From positions 124,001 to 188,000 of the forward strand of contig NZ_JAGHRE010000008.1 in assembly GCF_017743935.1 (NCBI RefSeq): a stretch of DNA of 64,000 nt. The letters are read 5' to 3'. Positions within the stretch are counted from its first letter, which is position 1. Each line of letters starts with the position of its first letter. The translations under genes were made by a program, and so were the position numbers. Below are positions 32,510 through 42,947 of the stretch, one piece after another. The notes beneath the pieces are model-generated. The model searched no databases. It was not told the origin of the DNA and was given only the letters and a program-made list of their open reading frames with translations. Source of the DNA: Tropicibacter sp. R16_0 (lineage in GTDB: Bacteria > Pseudomonadota > Alphaproteobacteria > Rhodobacterales > Rhodobacteraceae).

Positions 32510-33495
32510 AGACCTATCAACTCGTCGGGATCGGCAATGCCGTTGTGGACGTAATCAGCCAATCCGACGACAGCTTTCTCGATCATATGGGTATCGAGAA
32601 AGGCATCATGCAGCTGATCGAACGCGAGCGCGGCGAGGTGCTCTATGCGGCGATGTCGAACCGGGTGCAGACCCCTGGCGGTTCCGTCGCCAACACCATC
32701 GCGGGCGCCGGTGCGCTTGGACTTGATGCAGCCTTCATTGGTCGGGTGCATGACGATGCTCTGGGGCGTTTCTATGCCGACGCGATGAACGAAGATGGCG
32801 TCGATTTCGTCAACCCGCCGGTGCCAGGCGGTGAATTGCCCACGTCTCGTTCGATGATTTTTGTCTCGCCCGATGGTGAGCGGTCGATGAACACCTATCT
32901 GGGTATCTCGTCCGAGTTGAGCTCGGAAGACGTGTCCAAGGATGTCGCGGGCAACTCCAAGATCATGTTCCTCGAAGGGTACCTGTTCGACAAGGACAAG
33001 GGTAAAACCGCCTTCCTCGAAGCGGCACGGGACTGCCACGAGGGCGGCGGCAAGACGGGCATTGCCATTTCCGATCCCTTCTGCGTCGAACGTCACCGCG
33101 CCGATTTCCTGTCTCTGATCGAAAACGAACTGGATTTCGTGATTGGCAACGAGGACGAGATCAAGTCGCTGTTTGAAACAGACGACCTAGAGGCAGCTTT
33201 GGCCAAGACCGCCGAGATCTGCCCATTGGTTGTCTGCACCCGGTCCGGCGATGGCGTATCGGTGTTGAGCGAAGGTCAACGGATCGACGTGCCAGTTGAG
33301 AAGATCGTTCCTGTCGATGCGACCGGTGCAGGCGATCAGTTTGCGGCCGGGTTCCTGTTCGGCATGGCCACGGGCCGCGATCTGGAAACTTGCGCCAAGA
33401 TCGGCTGCGTCTGCGCGCGCGAAGTCATCAGCCACATCGGCCCTCGCCCCGAAGCCAACATGCAAGACATGTTGCGCGACGCAGGCCTGCTGTAA
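32506..33495 (+). CDS. Adenosine kinase (PfkB family)
   Basis: 329 residues of ribokinase fold. The N-terminal GIGNAVVDVISQSDD and GGSVANTIAGAGALG bind the nucleoside; the C-terminal VDATGAGDQFAAGFLFG carries the catalytic Asp and anion hole. Roseobacter and rhizobial homologues are annotated adenosine kinases, which salvage adenosine to AMP; ribokinase or fructokinase activity is the alternative. Translationally coupled to nth. Repeat copy B begins three bases after the stop codon. Confidence 0.88.
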   Translation: MKTYQLVGIGNAVVDVISQSDDSFLDHMGIEKGIMQLIERERGEVLYAAMSNRVQTPGGSVANTIAGAGALGLDAAFIGRVHDDALGRFYADAMNEDGVDFVNPPVPGGELPTSRSMIFVSPDGERSMNTYLGISSELSSEDVSKDVAGNSKIMFLEGYLFDKDKGKTAFLEAARDCHEGGGKTGIAISDPFCVERHRADFLSLIENELDFVIGNEDEIKSLFETDDLEAALAKTAEICPLVVCTRSGDGVSVLSEGQRIDVPVEKIVPVDATGAGDQFAAGFLFGMATGRDLETCAKIGCVCAREVISHIGPRPEANMQDMLRDAGLL

Positions 33496-33497
33496 CC

Positions 33498-33590
33498 GGG
33501 GGCACTCCCGCCCATCGTCGATGCCCCTCACGGGGCATCTCCTCTGGTTGGGCCGGGCGCTGCGCGGGGCTGACGCCCCCCGCAGCGCGG
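33498..33590 (+). repeat. Two-hairpin intergenic repeat, copy B
   Basis: Begins three bases after the adenosine kinase stop. Stem 1 is GATGCCCC-TCAC-GGGGCATC (33520-33539); the conserved GGTTGGGCCGGGCGC follows, then stem 2, GCGCTGCG...CGCAGCGC, with an inner GGGG/CCCC. The position suggests it serves as the 3' end of the nth-adenosine kinase message. Confidence 0.8.
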
Positions 33591-34008
33591 TTGTTCCCAG
33601 TTGGTGATGTCAGCGAAACGAACTTGTGCCATTTCTTGAAACGCGCCGCTCCGGGGTCCAGCGCGTTCTGTGTGCTGGTTCAAGATTGCGCGCAACACTA
33701 GGTTTGAGCGACAACGTCACCACCTTGAGTCCCTGGGTTGAGGCTCCGCAAAAGACGCCCATATCCAGAACCATGGTCAGCGCCTCGAAACCGCAGATGT
33801 CCCAGATCTGCCCTTGGTCATAGTCGAGACGCAGGATTTGAACCTATAGCCGTGGATCGGATGAGCTGCGACAAGTGTTCTGGCAGAATTTCCTCGCACG
33901 CGGAGGGTTGCCAGGCACCCTCGATTCAGCAGTTTGAATTTGGCGAACGCATACTCAAACACGTTGCCTTCTATCTTTTCTTCGCTGACCTACGCGCATG
34001 TTGCAGCA
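33591..34008. other. Gene-poor spacer with a tRNA T-arm-like remnant
   Basis: About 420 nt between repeat copy B and rppH in which no convincing gene is seen. On the minus strand 33831-33849 reads like a tRNA T-loop region (ATAGG-TTCAAAT-CCTGC), but only three pairs of its stem form cleanly and no acceptor or anticodon arm could be built. A minus-strand open frame of 61 codons (33777-33962) has no recognised similarity. Base use looks less codon-biased than in the neighbours, so this may be decayed foreign DNA. Confidence 0.35.
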
Positions 34009-34494
34009 TCACTTGAGGTGATCTGCAAAGCACTCAAGCACCTTGGCATAGACCTCACGCTTGAACGGCACGATCTCATCAATCAAATGGTCGGGTTCTT
34101 GCCATTTCCATTCGGTGAATTCCGGGTGTTCGGTTTGGATATTGACCTGATCGTCGGTGCCGGTAAAGCGCAGCAGGAACCACTTCTGCTCTTGCCCGCG
34201 ATACTTGCCTTTCCAGATCTTGGGCACGATGTCATGAGGCAGATCATAGGGCAGCCAACCGTCGGTCTCGGACACCACCTCGACCAGATCCGCCGTCACC
34301 CCCGTCTCTTCCCACAGCTCACGCAGGGCCGCATCGCGGGGGTCTTCCCCCTTATCCACACCGCCCTGGGGCATCTGCCAAGCGTCCTTGTAGCGATCGC
34401 TTCGCTGCCCGACAAAGATTTTGCCCTCGACATTCATCAACATCAGCCCGACGCAGGGGCGATAGGGAAGTTTGGCGATCTCGTCGGGGGTCAT
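34009..34494 (-). CDS. rppH: RNA pyrophosphohydrolase
   Basis: 161-residue Nudix hydrolase removing pyrophosphate from mRNA 5' ends. The Nudix box is intact (G-x5-E-x7-REL-x-EE-x-G-V, starting [20 protein letters not shown]), preceded by [11 protein letters not shown] and QMPQ as in RppH/IalA. The ATG at 34494 has AAGGACGAGG upstream, so a 25-codon extension is rejected. Monocistronic and divergent from fadH, with repeat copy C between them. Confidence 0.92.
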   Translation of the reverse strand: MTPDEIAKLPYRPCVGLMLMNVEGKIFVGQRSDRYKDAWQMPQGGVDKGEDPRDAALRELWEETGVTADLVEVVSETDGWLPYDLPHDIVPKIWKGKYRGQEQKWFLLRFTGTDDQVNIQTEHPEFTEWKWQEPDHLIDEIVPFKREVYAKVLECFADHLK

Positions 34495-34567
34495 GGCAGC
34501 CTCGTCCTTGCTCGAAAGTCTGTCTAGCAAATGACCGGGAACGCCGCCAAAGGCAATGCCCTGTCGC

Positions 34568-34657
34568 ACTGCGGTGCCGCGCCGAGCCGCAGGCGAGGCG
34601 CCCGGCCCAACGCCGTGAGGGCCCGTCAGGGCACGAAACGGGGGCGGGAGCGCTTCC
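34568..34657 (-). repeat. Two-hairpin intergenic repeat, copy C
   Basis: Read on the minus strand: GCGCTCCCGCCC, stem 1 GCCC-TGAC-GGGC, GTTGGGCCGGGCGCC, stem 2 GCGCC-TC-GCC-TGC-GGC-TC-GGCGC and GCGGCACCGCAG. It lies between the divergent rppH and fadH genes, the only copy found between two divergent starts, so it may be transcribed in a leader. Confidence 0.78.
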
Positions 34658-34679
34658 GGTTTACGTGGCGGGCGGTTGA

Positions 34680-36776
<2,097 letters not shown>

Positions 36777-36892
36777 CGCGCCAACACATCCATGTGACAC
36801 CTGCCCCGGGACCGACGCTTTGTCGTTTCCGGGACAGAACGGCCACATACATCCCACTCACGGTTTTCAGACCAACAGCCGAGAGAGGGATC

Positions 36893-38413
36893 ATGACTCG
36901 CACAGCCCGTCGCCGCCGCACCCAAAGACCCACAGGCAAAATCGCCCCGCAGATCATCACCGGCGCGCGACGAGAAATCCCTACCTATGACTTGATCAGC
37001 ACCGAAGGCCTGGAAAAGATCGAGGCCCGGTCAGAGCAATTGTTGCAACAGATCGGTGTCCGCTTCGTCGAAGACCCAGAGGCGCTTCGCCTGTTTCACG
37101 AAGCAGGGGCCGAGGTTCACGGCGACCGGGTCCGTTTCCCGCCCGGGCTGCTGCAGAAGGCGTTGGAAACCGCGCCCAAGACCTTTCGCCAACACGCGCG
37201 CAATCCCGCGCGGACAATTGATCTGGGCGGCAAGAACGTCGTCTTTGGCCCTGGCTATGGCATGCCCTTTGTCAGCGATCTGGATGGCGGGCGGCGCTAT
37301 GGCACGATCCGCGATTTCGAAAACCTGACCAAGCTCGTTTACATGTCGCCCTGGTTGCATCATTCCGGCGGCACCACCTGCGAGCCCACCGATCTGCCGG
37401 TGAACAAGCGCCATCTGGACATGGTCTATGCCCATCTGAAGTGGAGCGACAAACCCTTCATGGGTTCGGTCACCGCGCCGGAACGGGCCGAAGACAGCAT
37501 CGAAATGGCTCGCCTTGCCTTTGGGGCGGAGTTCGTCGACCAGAACTGCGTGATCATGGCCAACATCAACATGAACTCACCGCTGGTCTTCGACTATGCC
37601 ATGTCCGGCGCGATCCGAACCTATGCCGCCGCCAATCAATGCCCGGTCATTGTCCCCTTTGTTCTGGGTGGCGCGACGGCACCAGTGTCGATGATCGCTG
37701 CCGTGACGCAAGCCTATTCCGAGGTGCTGGTGGGATGCGCATTGGCCCAATTGGTCAGGCCCGGATCGCCCGTTGTGTTTGGTAACTTCGTGACGACTGT
37801 GGACCTGAAATCCGGCTCGCCCTCATTCGGCACACCGGAATCTGCCCTCGCCTCTTACGTCGCCGGGCAACTGGCGCGCCGGGTCGGGCTGCCGATCCGC
37901 TGCTCAGGCGCCTTCACCAGTTCCAAAGTGCCGGACGGACAAGCCATGATGGAAAGCGTCACCGCCTTACACGCCGCTGTCCTGAGCGGTGCCAACTTTG
38001 TGCTGCAATCGGCGGGCTGGTTGGAAGGCGCGCTGACCATGTCTTACGAAAAACTGGTCATGGACGCGGACTATCTGGGCGCCATGCACCGCTGCTTAGG
38101 TGGCCTGCCGCTGGACGATGAAGCCTTTGCAATGGACGCCTTTGCCGAGGTCGGCCCCGGCGGTCACTTCTTCGGTTGCGGCCACACCATGCGCAACTAT
38201 GAAACCGCGTTCTATGACGCCGAGCTGTCCGACACCCAATCGTTCGAAACGTGGTCAGAACGGGGCAGCCCAGATTCGATGCGACGTGCCAATCGAAAGT
38301 GGAAAGAAGACTTGCAACGGTACGAAGCCCCTCCGCTAGATGCAGCCATAGACGAAAGTCTGAGGGACTTCATGGACCATAAGAAAGCCACCCTACCGGA
38401 CCTTTGGCACTAA
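36893..38413 (+). CDS. Trimethylamine methyltransferase family protein, non-pyrrolysine MttB homologue
   Basis: 506 residues of the MttB superfamily TIM barrel. The frame is uninterrupted and contains no in-frame TAG, so it is a non-pyrrolysine homologue such as those that demethylate glycine betaine or other quaternary amines onto a corrinoid protein. The N-terminus is highly basic (MTRTARRRRTQRP). Central VIMANINMNSPLVFDYAMSGAI and GATAPVSMIAAVTQAYSEVLVG are typical of the family. No corrinoid protein, RamA activator or pyl gene is in the window, so the methyl acceptor must be encoded elsewhere. GAGAGAGGGA precedes the ATG. Confidence 0.85.
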   Translation: MTRTARRRRTQRPTGKIAPQIITGARREIPTYDLISTEGLEKIEARSEQLLQQIGVRFVEDPEALRLFHEAGAEVHGDRVRFPPGLLQKALETAPKTFRQHARNPARTIDLGGKNVVFGPGYGMPFVSDLDGGRRYGTIRDFENLTKLVYMSPWLHHSGGTTCEPTDLPVNKRHLDMVYAHLKWSDKPFMGSVTAPERAEDSIEMARLAFGAEFVDQNCVIMANINMNSPLVFDYAMSGAIRTYAAANQCPVIVPFVLGGATAPVSMIAAVTQAYSEVLVGCALAQLVRPGSPVVFGNFVTTVDLKSGSPSFGTPESALASYVAGQLARRVGLPIRCSGAFTSSKVPDGQAMMESVTALHAAVLSGANFVLQSAGWLEGALTMSYEKLVMDADYLGAMHRCLGGLPLDDEAFAMDAFAEVGPGGHFFGCGHTMRNYETAFYDAELSDTQSFETWSERGSPDSMRRANRKWKEDLQRYEAPPLDAAIDESLRDFMDHKKATLPDLWH

Positions 38414-38430
38414 GCAGCGTGGCTTGCGAA

Positions 38431-38871
38431 TTATTCCACCGTGATGGTGATTACATCGGACACAACCGGTGTGGAATGGGGCACATGTCCATAGTCACCC
38501 AGCACCAGTTGCAGCGTATGTTGTCCGGGCGAAAGATCTAAAGTCACCTCGGTCTGGCCACCGCCAAAGTGAAGATGATTGTCATCCGATGGCAAACCAT
38601 TCGACAGCTCATCAGCGCCATCTTCGCCCTGACCCAAGGGCGGGCGATCAATTAGCAAGTGATGGTGACCGGTGTTTTCCTTTTCGGTCCCGGCTGGCGC
38701 CACGCCCATGCCGCTGAGCCCAAAGACAACGGTCACGGGCGAGGAAACGGTGTCCCCGTCAGACAGGTTCGCAAAGTAAACCCGCGCATCAGGGTTGGAC
38801 GGTGTTTCCCCGCCGGCCCAAACGGGGGTAGCGAGCAAGGTCAGTGCTAGAATGGCAGCAAGGTGTTTCAT
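38431..38871 (-). CDS. DUF4399 domain periplasmic protein
   Basis: 146 residues with a cleavable signal peptide (MKHLAAILALTLLATPVWAGG). The mature domain is beta-rich, with the family's HHHLLIDRPPL and NHLHFGGGQTEVTLDLSPGQHTLQLVLGDYGH motifs, whose clustered His suggest metal binding. The function of DUF4399 is unknown. It is convergent with the MttB-like gene, with 17 nt between stops. Monocistronic. Confidence 0.85.
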   Translation of the reverse strand: MKHLAAILALTLLATPVWAGGETPSNPDARVYFANLSDGDTVSSPVTVVFGLSGMGVAPAGTEKENTGHHHLLIDRPPLGQGEDGADELSNGLPSDDNHLHFGGGQTEVTLDLSPGQHTLQLVLGDYGHVPHSTPVVSDVITITVE

Positions 38872-38969
38872 CTATCTCTCTCCTCCAAAAATGTCTTTCG
38901 ACATCTATGGACGATAGCACAGCGTGCCCAGTTTTCGAATTTGGCCGCGTCAGTCGCCAATACGCCATT

Positions 38970-39302
38970 TCATTCCAAAGTGTGTTTTGCGCCATGCGGG
39001 GTGGAAACACATTTCAACCAAGTGCGATCTTCGCGCAGCAGGAATCTCTCCCGTTGTGCAAATTCATAGTTCTTTTGCCCTAATGGATCTGCTGCCAAGC
39101 GTGCGCGATAGGCCTCGTACTCGGCCAGGTTTGGGATGTTGTAGACCCCATAAGCCAAAGTGGACGACCCCTCGTGCGGGGCAAAATAGCCTATCAGGTC
39201 AGCGCCGCATCTTGGAATGGCTTGCCCCCAGTTGCGCGCATATTCAGCGAATTGTTCGGTCTTGGTCGGGTCGATGTGGTAGCGAATGAAACATGTCAGC
39301 AT
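38970..39302 (-). CDS. NIPSNAP family protein
   Basis: 110-residue dimeric ferredoxin-like barrel: MLTCFIRYHIDPTKTEQFAEYARNWGQAIPRCG...FAPHEGSSTLAYGVYNIPNLAEYEAYRARLAADP is the standard NIPSNAP pattern. The ATG at 39302 has CAGGAGAT upstream. Divergent from an ArsR-family regulator 71 nt away, which probably controls it. The biochemical role of the family is unknown. Confidence 0.88.
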   Translation of the reverse strand: MLTCFIRYHIDPTKTEQFAEYARNWGQAIPRCGADLIGYFAPHEGSSTLAYGVYNIPNLAEYEAYRARLAADPLGQKNYEFAQRERFLLREDRTWLKCVSTPHGAKHTLE

Positions 39303-39373
39303 GTGGATCTCCTGTGTCAGTAGCGAAGGTCTAAACACTTTCACCGCGCTGATGCTTCGAGTAAGATCGAAAT

Positions 39374-40054
39374 ATGAAAAACGGACCCGATATCGCGCGC
39401 GTGGCCGCATTGATCGGCGATCCGGCGCGCGCCAACATTCTGACCGCGCTGATGGCCGGCAAGGCGCTTACCGCGAGCGAGCTTGCGTCCGAGGCCGGTG
39501 TCACCGCGCAAACTGCCAGCTCGCACCTCAAACGACTTTTGGATGGCGGTCTGTTGCGCCTGCGCGGTCAAGGACGCCATCGGTACTATGCGCTATCGGG
39601 GCCCGACGTCGCCGCTACGTTGGAAAGCCTGATGGGATTGGCTGCGGGCCATGGGCACTTGCGAACACGAACCGGCCCCAAGGATGCCAAGTTGCGCGAA
39701 GCCCGCGTTTGCTACAATCACCTGGCCGGAACGCGCGGCGTGCAGATGTATCGCTCGATGATCCAACGGGGGTTTCTGACAGAAGCGGACGATCTGGTGA
39801 AACTGACCGACCAGGGGCGCGCGTTTGTGGCCGAATTCGGGATTGACCTGTCTACCCCTACCCGCAGCAAGGCCCCCTTATGTCTCGGTTGCCTGGATTG
39901 GAGCGCGCGGGAAACCCACCTTGCCGGGCGATTGGGGCGCGCGATGTTTGCGCATATGGAACAGCGGGATTGGATCCAACGCACGTCCGGATCGCGGCAT
40001 GTACAGTTTTCTGCGGCGGGTCATAAAATGTTCGAGCAATGGTTTCCTGTTTGA
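39374..40054 (+). CDS. ArsR family regulator with extended C-terminal domain
   Basis: 226 residues, twice the size of a metal-sensing ArsR. The winged helix is at about 8-75 (RVAALIGDPARANILTALMAGKALTASELASEAGVTAQTASSHLKRLLDGGLL). The C-terminal 130 residues hold a Cys pair (LCLGCLDW) and a second winged-helix-like segment, as in the YdfF/helix-turn-helix group sensing small molecules. Divergent from the NIPSNAP gene, its likely target. Confidence 0.85.
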   Translation: MKNGPDIARVAALIGDPARANILTALMAGKALTASELASEAGVTAQTASSHLKRLLDGGLLRLRGQGRHRYYALSGPDVAATLESLMGLAAGHGHLRTRTGPKDAKLREARVCYNHLAGTRGVQMYRSMIQRGFLTEADDLVKLTDQGRAFVAEFGIDLSTPTRSKAPLCLGCLDWSARETHLAGRLGRAMFAHMEQRDWIQRTSGSRHVQFSAAGHKMFEQWFPV

Positions 40055-40080
40055 GCGGAAGTGACCTGCACGCAAAACCA

Positions 40081-40179
40081 GCCCTCCCGACCATCGTCTA
40101 GGTTCCTGAGCGGAACCTCTCCTCCCGTTGGGCCCGGCAGCGCGCGGGCCTTGCCCGCGCGCTGCCGGGCCCCCGCCGT
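40081..40179 (+). repeat. Two-hairpin intergenic repeat, copy D
   Basis: CCTCCCGACCATCGTC, stem 1 AGGTTCC-TGAGC-GGAACCT (40100-40118), CTCCTCCCGTTGGGCC, then a perfect 14-bp stem 2, GGCAGCGCGCGGGC-CTT-GCCCGCGCGCTGCC. It lies 26 nt after the ArsR-type regulator and is the strongest stem in the set. Confidence 0.8.
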
Positions 40180-40367
40180 CCGCAGGACGCAAGACCGAAG
40201 GTCTCGCAGGAGACTATGAAAGAAGGCCGGAAACGATTGTTTCTTCGTTTCCATGACGCAAACGATCCGCGACAAAACCCTGATATTATCTCACCTCTGC
40301 CCCGTTCTCGCCCAGATTGACCAGCATAACCGATCCTCGAAACGCTGAATAAGCTGAGGAACCGAGC
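40180..40367. other. Spacer upstream of the LysR gene, with hairpins
   Basis: No gene seen. After repeat D come two more hairpins: AGACC-GAA-GGTCT near 40192 and GGAAACGA-TTGTTTCT-TCGTTTCC (40229-40252). With repeat D they fill most of the 313-nt gap between the ArsR-type and LysR genes; the last 100 nt should hold the LysR promoter. Confidence 0.5.
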
Positions 40368-41273
40368 ATGGATCGACTGACCGAAATGGAAGCCTTTGCC
40401 AATGTGGTGGACCAAGGTGGCTTTACCGATGCCGCCAAGAAAATGGGCATCTCAAAATCGGCCGTCTCCAAGCACGTCTCAAGCCTAGAGGCCCGCTTGG
40501 GAGCGCGCCTTTTGAACCGCACGACGCGTCGTGTCAGCCCGACCGAGATTGGCTTGGCCTACTACGACCGTGCCCGTCGTGTTCTGAACGATGCGGGCGA
40601 AGCAGACGCGCTTGTCACTTCGATGCAATCTGCGCCCTCGGGCCTGTTGCGGATCAGCGTGGCCACCGATTTCGGGGTCAATCACCTATCCCCGGTCTTG
40701 TCGGACTTCTTGTCGGATTTCCCGGACATCACGGTGAACATGGTCCTCAACAACCGGTACGTCGAGTTGATTTCCGAAGGTTTCGACATGGCCGTGCGCA
40801 TTGGCGAGCTTGAAGACAGCACCCTGCGCGCTCGCAAACTGACCGAGACCACCAAACGCATGATCGCGAGCCCCGAGTATTTTGAAAAATACGGCCGCCC
40901 GCAAAAGATCGACGATTTGAACGAACACAAGCTTCTGCATTATTCCAACCAATCCAGCGGCAACGTCTGGAAGCTGACCGCCCCTTCGGGTGAAAAGCGT
41001 CAGGTGCGCACCGCCGGCTGGCTGAGTGTCAATGACGGGCAGTCGCTGCTCAACGCCGCAATCTCGGGCCTGGGCATCGCCTACCTGCCCAGCTACCTTT
41101 ATGCAGATGCGCTGGAACAGGGCTTGGTCGAGGACGCGATGCCGTCGCTGCCGGACGAGACCCAAGGCATCTATGCCGTCTACCCGCCCGGACGTTTCAC
41201 GCAGCCGAAAGTCCGTGCCTTCATCGATTTCCTGGTCCACGCCTTTTCCGAAAAGGGCCCAATGGACTGGTAA
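40368..41273 (+). CDS. LysR family transcriptional regulator
   Basis: 301 residues: N-terminal HTH (MDRLTEMEAFANVVDQGGFTDAAKKMGISKSAVSKHVSSLEARLGARLLNRTTRRVSPTEIG, 1-62) and a periplasmic-binding-like effector domain (about 88-295). It resembles the DsdC/AaeR-like group of stand-alone LysR proteins. No divergent gene is adjacent, so its target cannot be read from context. A C+G-rich hairpin followed by CTTTTCC lies 34 nt downstream. Confidence 0.9.
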   Translation: MDRLTEMEAFANVVDQGGFTDAAKKMGISKSAVSKHVSSLEARLGARLLNRTTRRVSPTEIGLAYYDRARRVLNDAGEADALVTSMQSAPSGLLRISVATDFGVNHLSPVLSDFLSDFPDITVNMVLNNRYVELISEGFDMAVRIGELEDSTLRARKLTETTKRMIASPEYFEKYGRPQKIDDLNEHKLLHYSNQSSGNVWKLTAPSGEKRQVRTAGWLSVNDGQSLLNAAISGLGIAYLPSYLYADALEQGLVEDAMPSLPDETQGIYAVYPPGRFTQPKVRAFIDFLVHAFSEKGPMDW

Positions 41274-41307
41274 CCCCAATCTTGCTTCCCTTGGCAGACC
41301 AACTGAA

Positions 41308-41336
41308 CCCCGTGCGCCTCTGGTGTGCGGGGCTTT
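41308..41336 (+). terminator. Probable terminator of the LysR gene
   Basis: CCCCG (41308-41312) pairs with CGGGG (41328-41332) around a loop that can add inner pairs, followed by CTTTT. It is between the LysR stop and the convergent flavoprotein gene. Confidence 0.55.
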
Positions 41337-41349
41337 TCCTTGAGTACCT

Positions 41350-41946
41350 TCAGTACAACGTCTCTTTATAGCGCTGTTCGGTGTAGGATTGATCCGTTGA
41401 CGCAACTTCCATTTCCGAATGGCCCCGCACCATTTCATAAAGCGTTGCGACGGGTCGCTCTGTCGGCCAAGCGTCCGGCTTCCACAACCCCGAACGCAGC
41501 GGTGCCTTGCCACAATGAAGGAAAATCTCCTCAGCCGTGATGCGCAGGACAGTCTTCGGGCTTCGGCCCTTCACTTGAAACTGATCACACAACTCGGGAT
41601 CTTCGTGAATTTCTGCCGTGCCATTCACACGCAGCGTCTCGGACACCGATGGGATCATGAACAGCAGTGCCACTTTGGGATGGGCAAGGATGTTCATGAG
41701 ACCGTCAATGCGGTTGTTGCCAGGGCGATCCGGGATTAGCAGCGTTTTGTCCGTTTCGACCTTTACAAACCCAGCCGGATCACCCTTTGGCGAGACGTCA
41801 AGGTTCGTCCCATCCGAGGTCGCCAGGATCAGGAACGACGCATGCTCCAGGAAACTACGGCAATGGTGGTCGAAATGTGAAATGACCTTTGCCGCAGCAT
41901 GCGGGGATGCATCACCATAAAGTTCTCTGAGCCGTTGAGGGGTCAA
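41350..41946 (-). CDS. PPOX-type FMN-binding flavoprotein (MSMEG_1061-like)
   Basis: 198 residues with a split-barrel pyridoxamine-phosphate-oxidase fold: SFLILATSDGTNLDVSPKGDPAGFVKV, TLLIPDRPGNNRIDGLMNILAHPKVALLFMIP and ETLRVNGTAEIHEDPEL are hallmark blocks. It probably reduces a small substrate using FMN or F420-like chemistry; not a true PdxH. There is no in-frame ATG at the N-terminus; TTG at 41946, preceded by GGAGCAGGAC, is the best start. Monocistronic. Confidence 0.82.
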   Translation of the reverse strand: MTPQRLRELYGDASPHAAAKVISHFDHHCRSFLEHASFLILATSDGTNLDVSPKGDPAGFVKVETDKTLLIPDRPGNNRIDGLMNILAHPKVALLFMIPSVSETLRVNGTAEIHEDPELCDQFQVKGRSPKTVLRITAEEIFLHCGKAPLRSGLWKPDAWPTERPVATLYEMVRGHSEMEVASTDQSYTEQRYKETLY

Positions 41947-42038
41947 AGTCCTGCTCCGTTTTGAGTTCCATAAACATCCGGTTGACGGCAGATCCGCCCC
42001 AACCCTATCAACTTTTCCAACCCGGAAGTGTTGTTGTT

Positions 42039-42947
42039 CTACCGGGCTGGCAGCACAACGGCTTCGACGCGGCGGTTGGCCTCGCGGCCCTCGGGCGTTG
42101 CATTCGAGGCGACTGGCGCCAGATACCCGGCGCCGGCTGTTTCCAGTTGATCGGCGGTCACCCCGAATTCTTCGACCAGGCGGGCCTTGACCGCCTCGGC
42201 CCGGCGTTGTCCCAACGAGATATTGCTTTCCAACACCCCGATGTTGTCCGTATGCCCCACCAGAGCCACGCGGCGCGTGACTTCTTCGTTCAGCCATTCG
42301 GCCAAGACCGACAGCGAGGCAAATGGGCCTGTCCCCAGAGCATCTGCACCAGTTTCAAACTCTAGATCGCCCAGAACCATGTGTCCGGCCACTTCAAGCC
42401 CACCAGCTAGTCCTGATGCCTCAACTGTCGCAGGTTCACTTTCTGGTTCGACCTCCAACGGTTCAGCATCCGGTGAGGTGACTGTGATGATCTGCACGTA
42501 AGCATCCGGCGGATTGCGGCTGACCAACAGGCTGAGCACATCGTCGCCACGGTTGGCAGACAGGAACCGGTAATCGCGGATCGAAACATACATGTCCGGC
42601 GACGGCACCACCTCGGTCCCGAAGCGGAAGTCGAAACCGCCACAAGTCTCGCCCGGGCAATCCAACAGCACGTCATAGCCTTGGGCCTCGATTTGATCCC
42701 GCAAAGAGGCAAAAACCTGCAACGTTGTCTTGGATCCAACCGAGATGCGCCAGGTCTGTTTCACGACTCTGCCCTGCACCTCACGCGTGGGCACCCTTGT
42801 TCCGTCCCAAACCGCAATCGGTACGTCATAGCTGTCCAACGGATTGACTCTGTTGGTCAATTGCCGGGCCTCGGATGGCAAAGCAAGCTCCTGCGCCGTG
42901 GCAGGCACTGCCGCAAGCGCGGCGCAGAAGGCAAGCGTTCTGATCAT
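42039..42947 (-). CDS. OmpA family protein, exported
   Basis: 302 residues. The signal peptide is MIRTLAFCAALAAVPATAQE; a middle domain of about 140 residues with a Cys pair (DCPGETCGGFDF) is followed by an acidic linker (EPLEVEPESEPATVEAS) and a C-terminal OmpA domain (VALVGHTDNIGVLESNISLGQRRAEAVKARL). It should sit in the periplasm bound to peptidoglycan. It is the last gene of an operon, overlapping the peroxidase-related gene by four bases. Confidence 0.9.
   Translation of the reverse strand: MIRTLAFCAALAAVPATAQELALPSEARQLTNRVNPLDSYDVPIAVWDGTRVPTREVQGRVVKQTWRISVGSKTTLQVFASLRDQIEAQGYDVLLDCPGETCGGFDFRFGTEVVPSPDMYVSIRDYRFLSANRGDDVLSLLVSRNPPDAYVQIITVTSPDAEPLEVEPESEPATVEASGLAGGLEVAGHMVLGDLEFETGADALGTGPFASLSVLAEWLNEEVTRRVALVGHTDNIGVLESNISLGQRRAEAVKARLVEEFGVTADQLETAGAGYLAPVASNATPEGREANRRVEAVVLPAR

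Noticed and set aside
33831-33849. tRNA gene
   Set aside because: Only a T-loop-like segment is present; the T stem is incomplete, and no D, anticodon or acceptor arm could be folded.
33777-33962. Transposase remnant on the minus strand
   Set aside because: An AFAKFK-like string recalled IS630 ends, but no DDE residues, inverted repeats or target duplication were seen.
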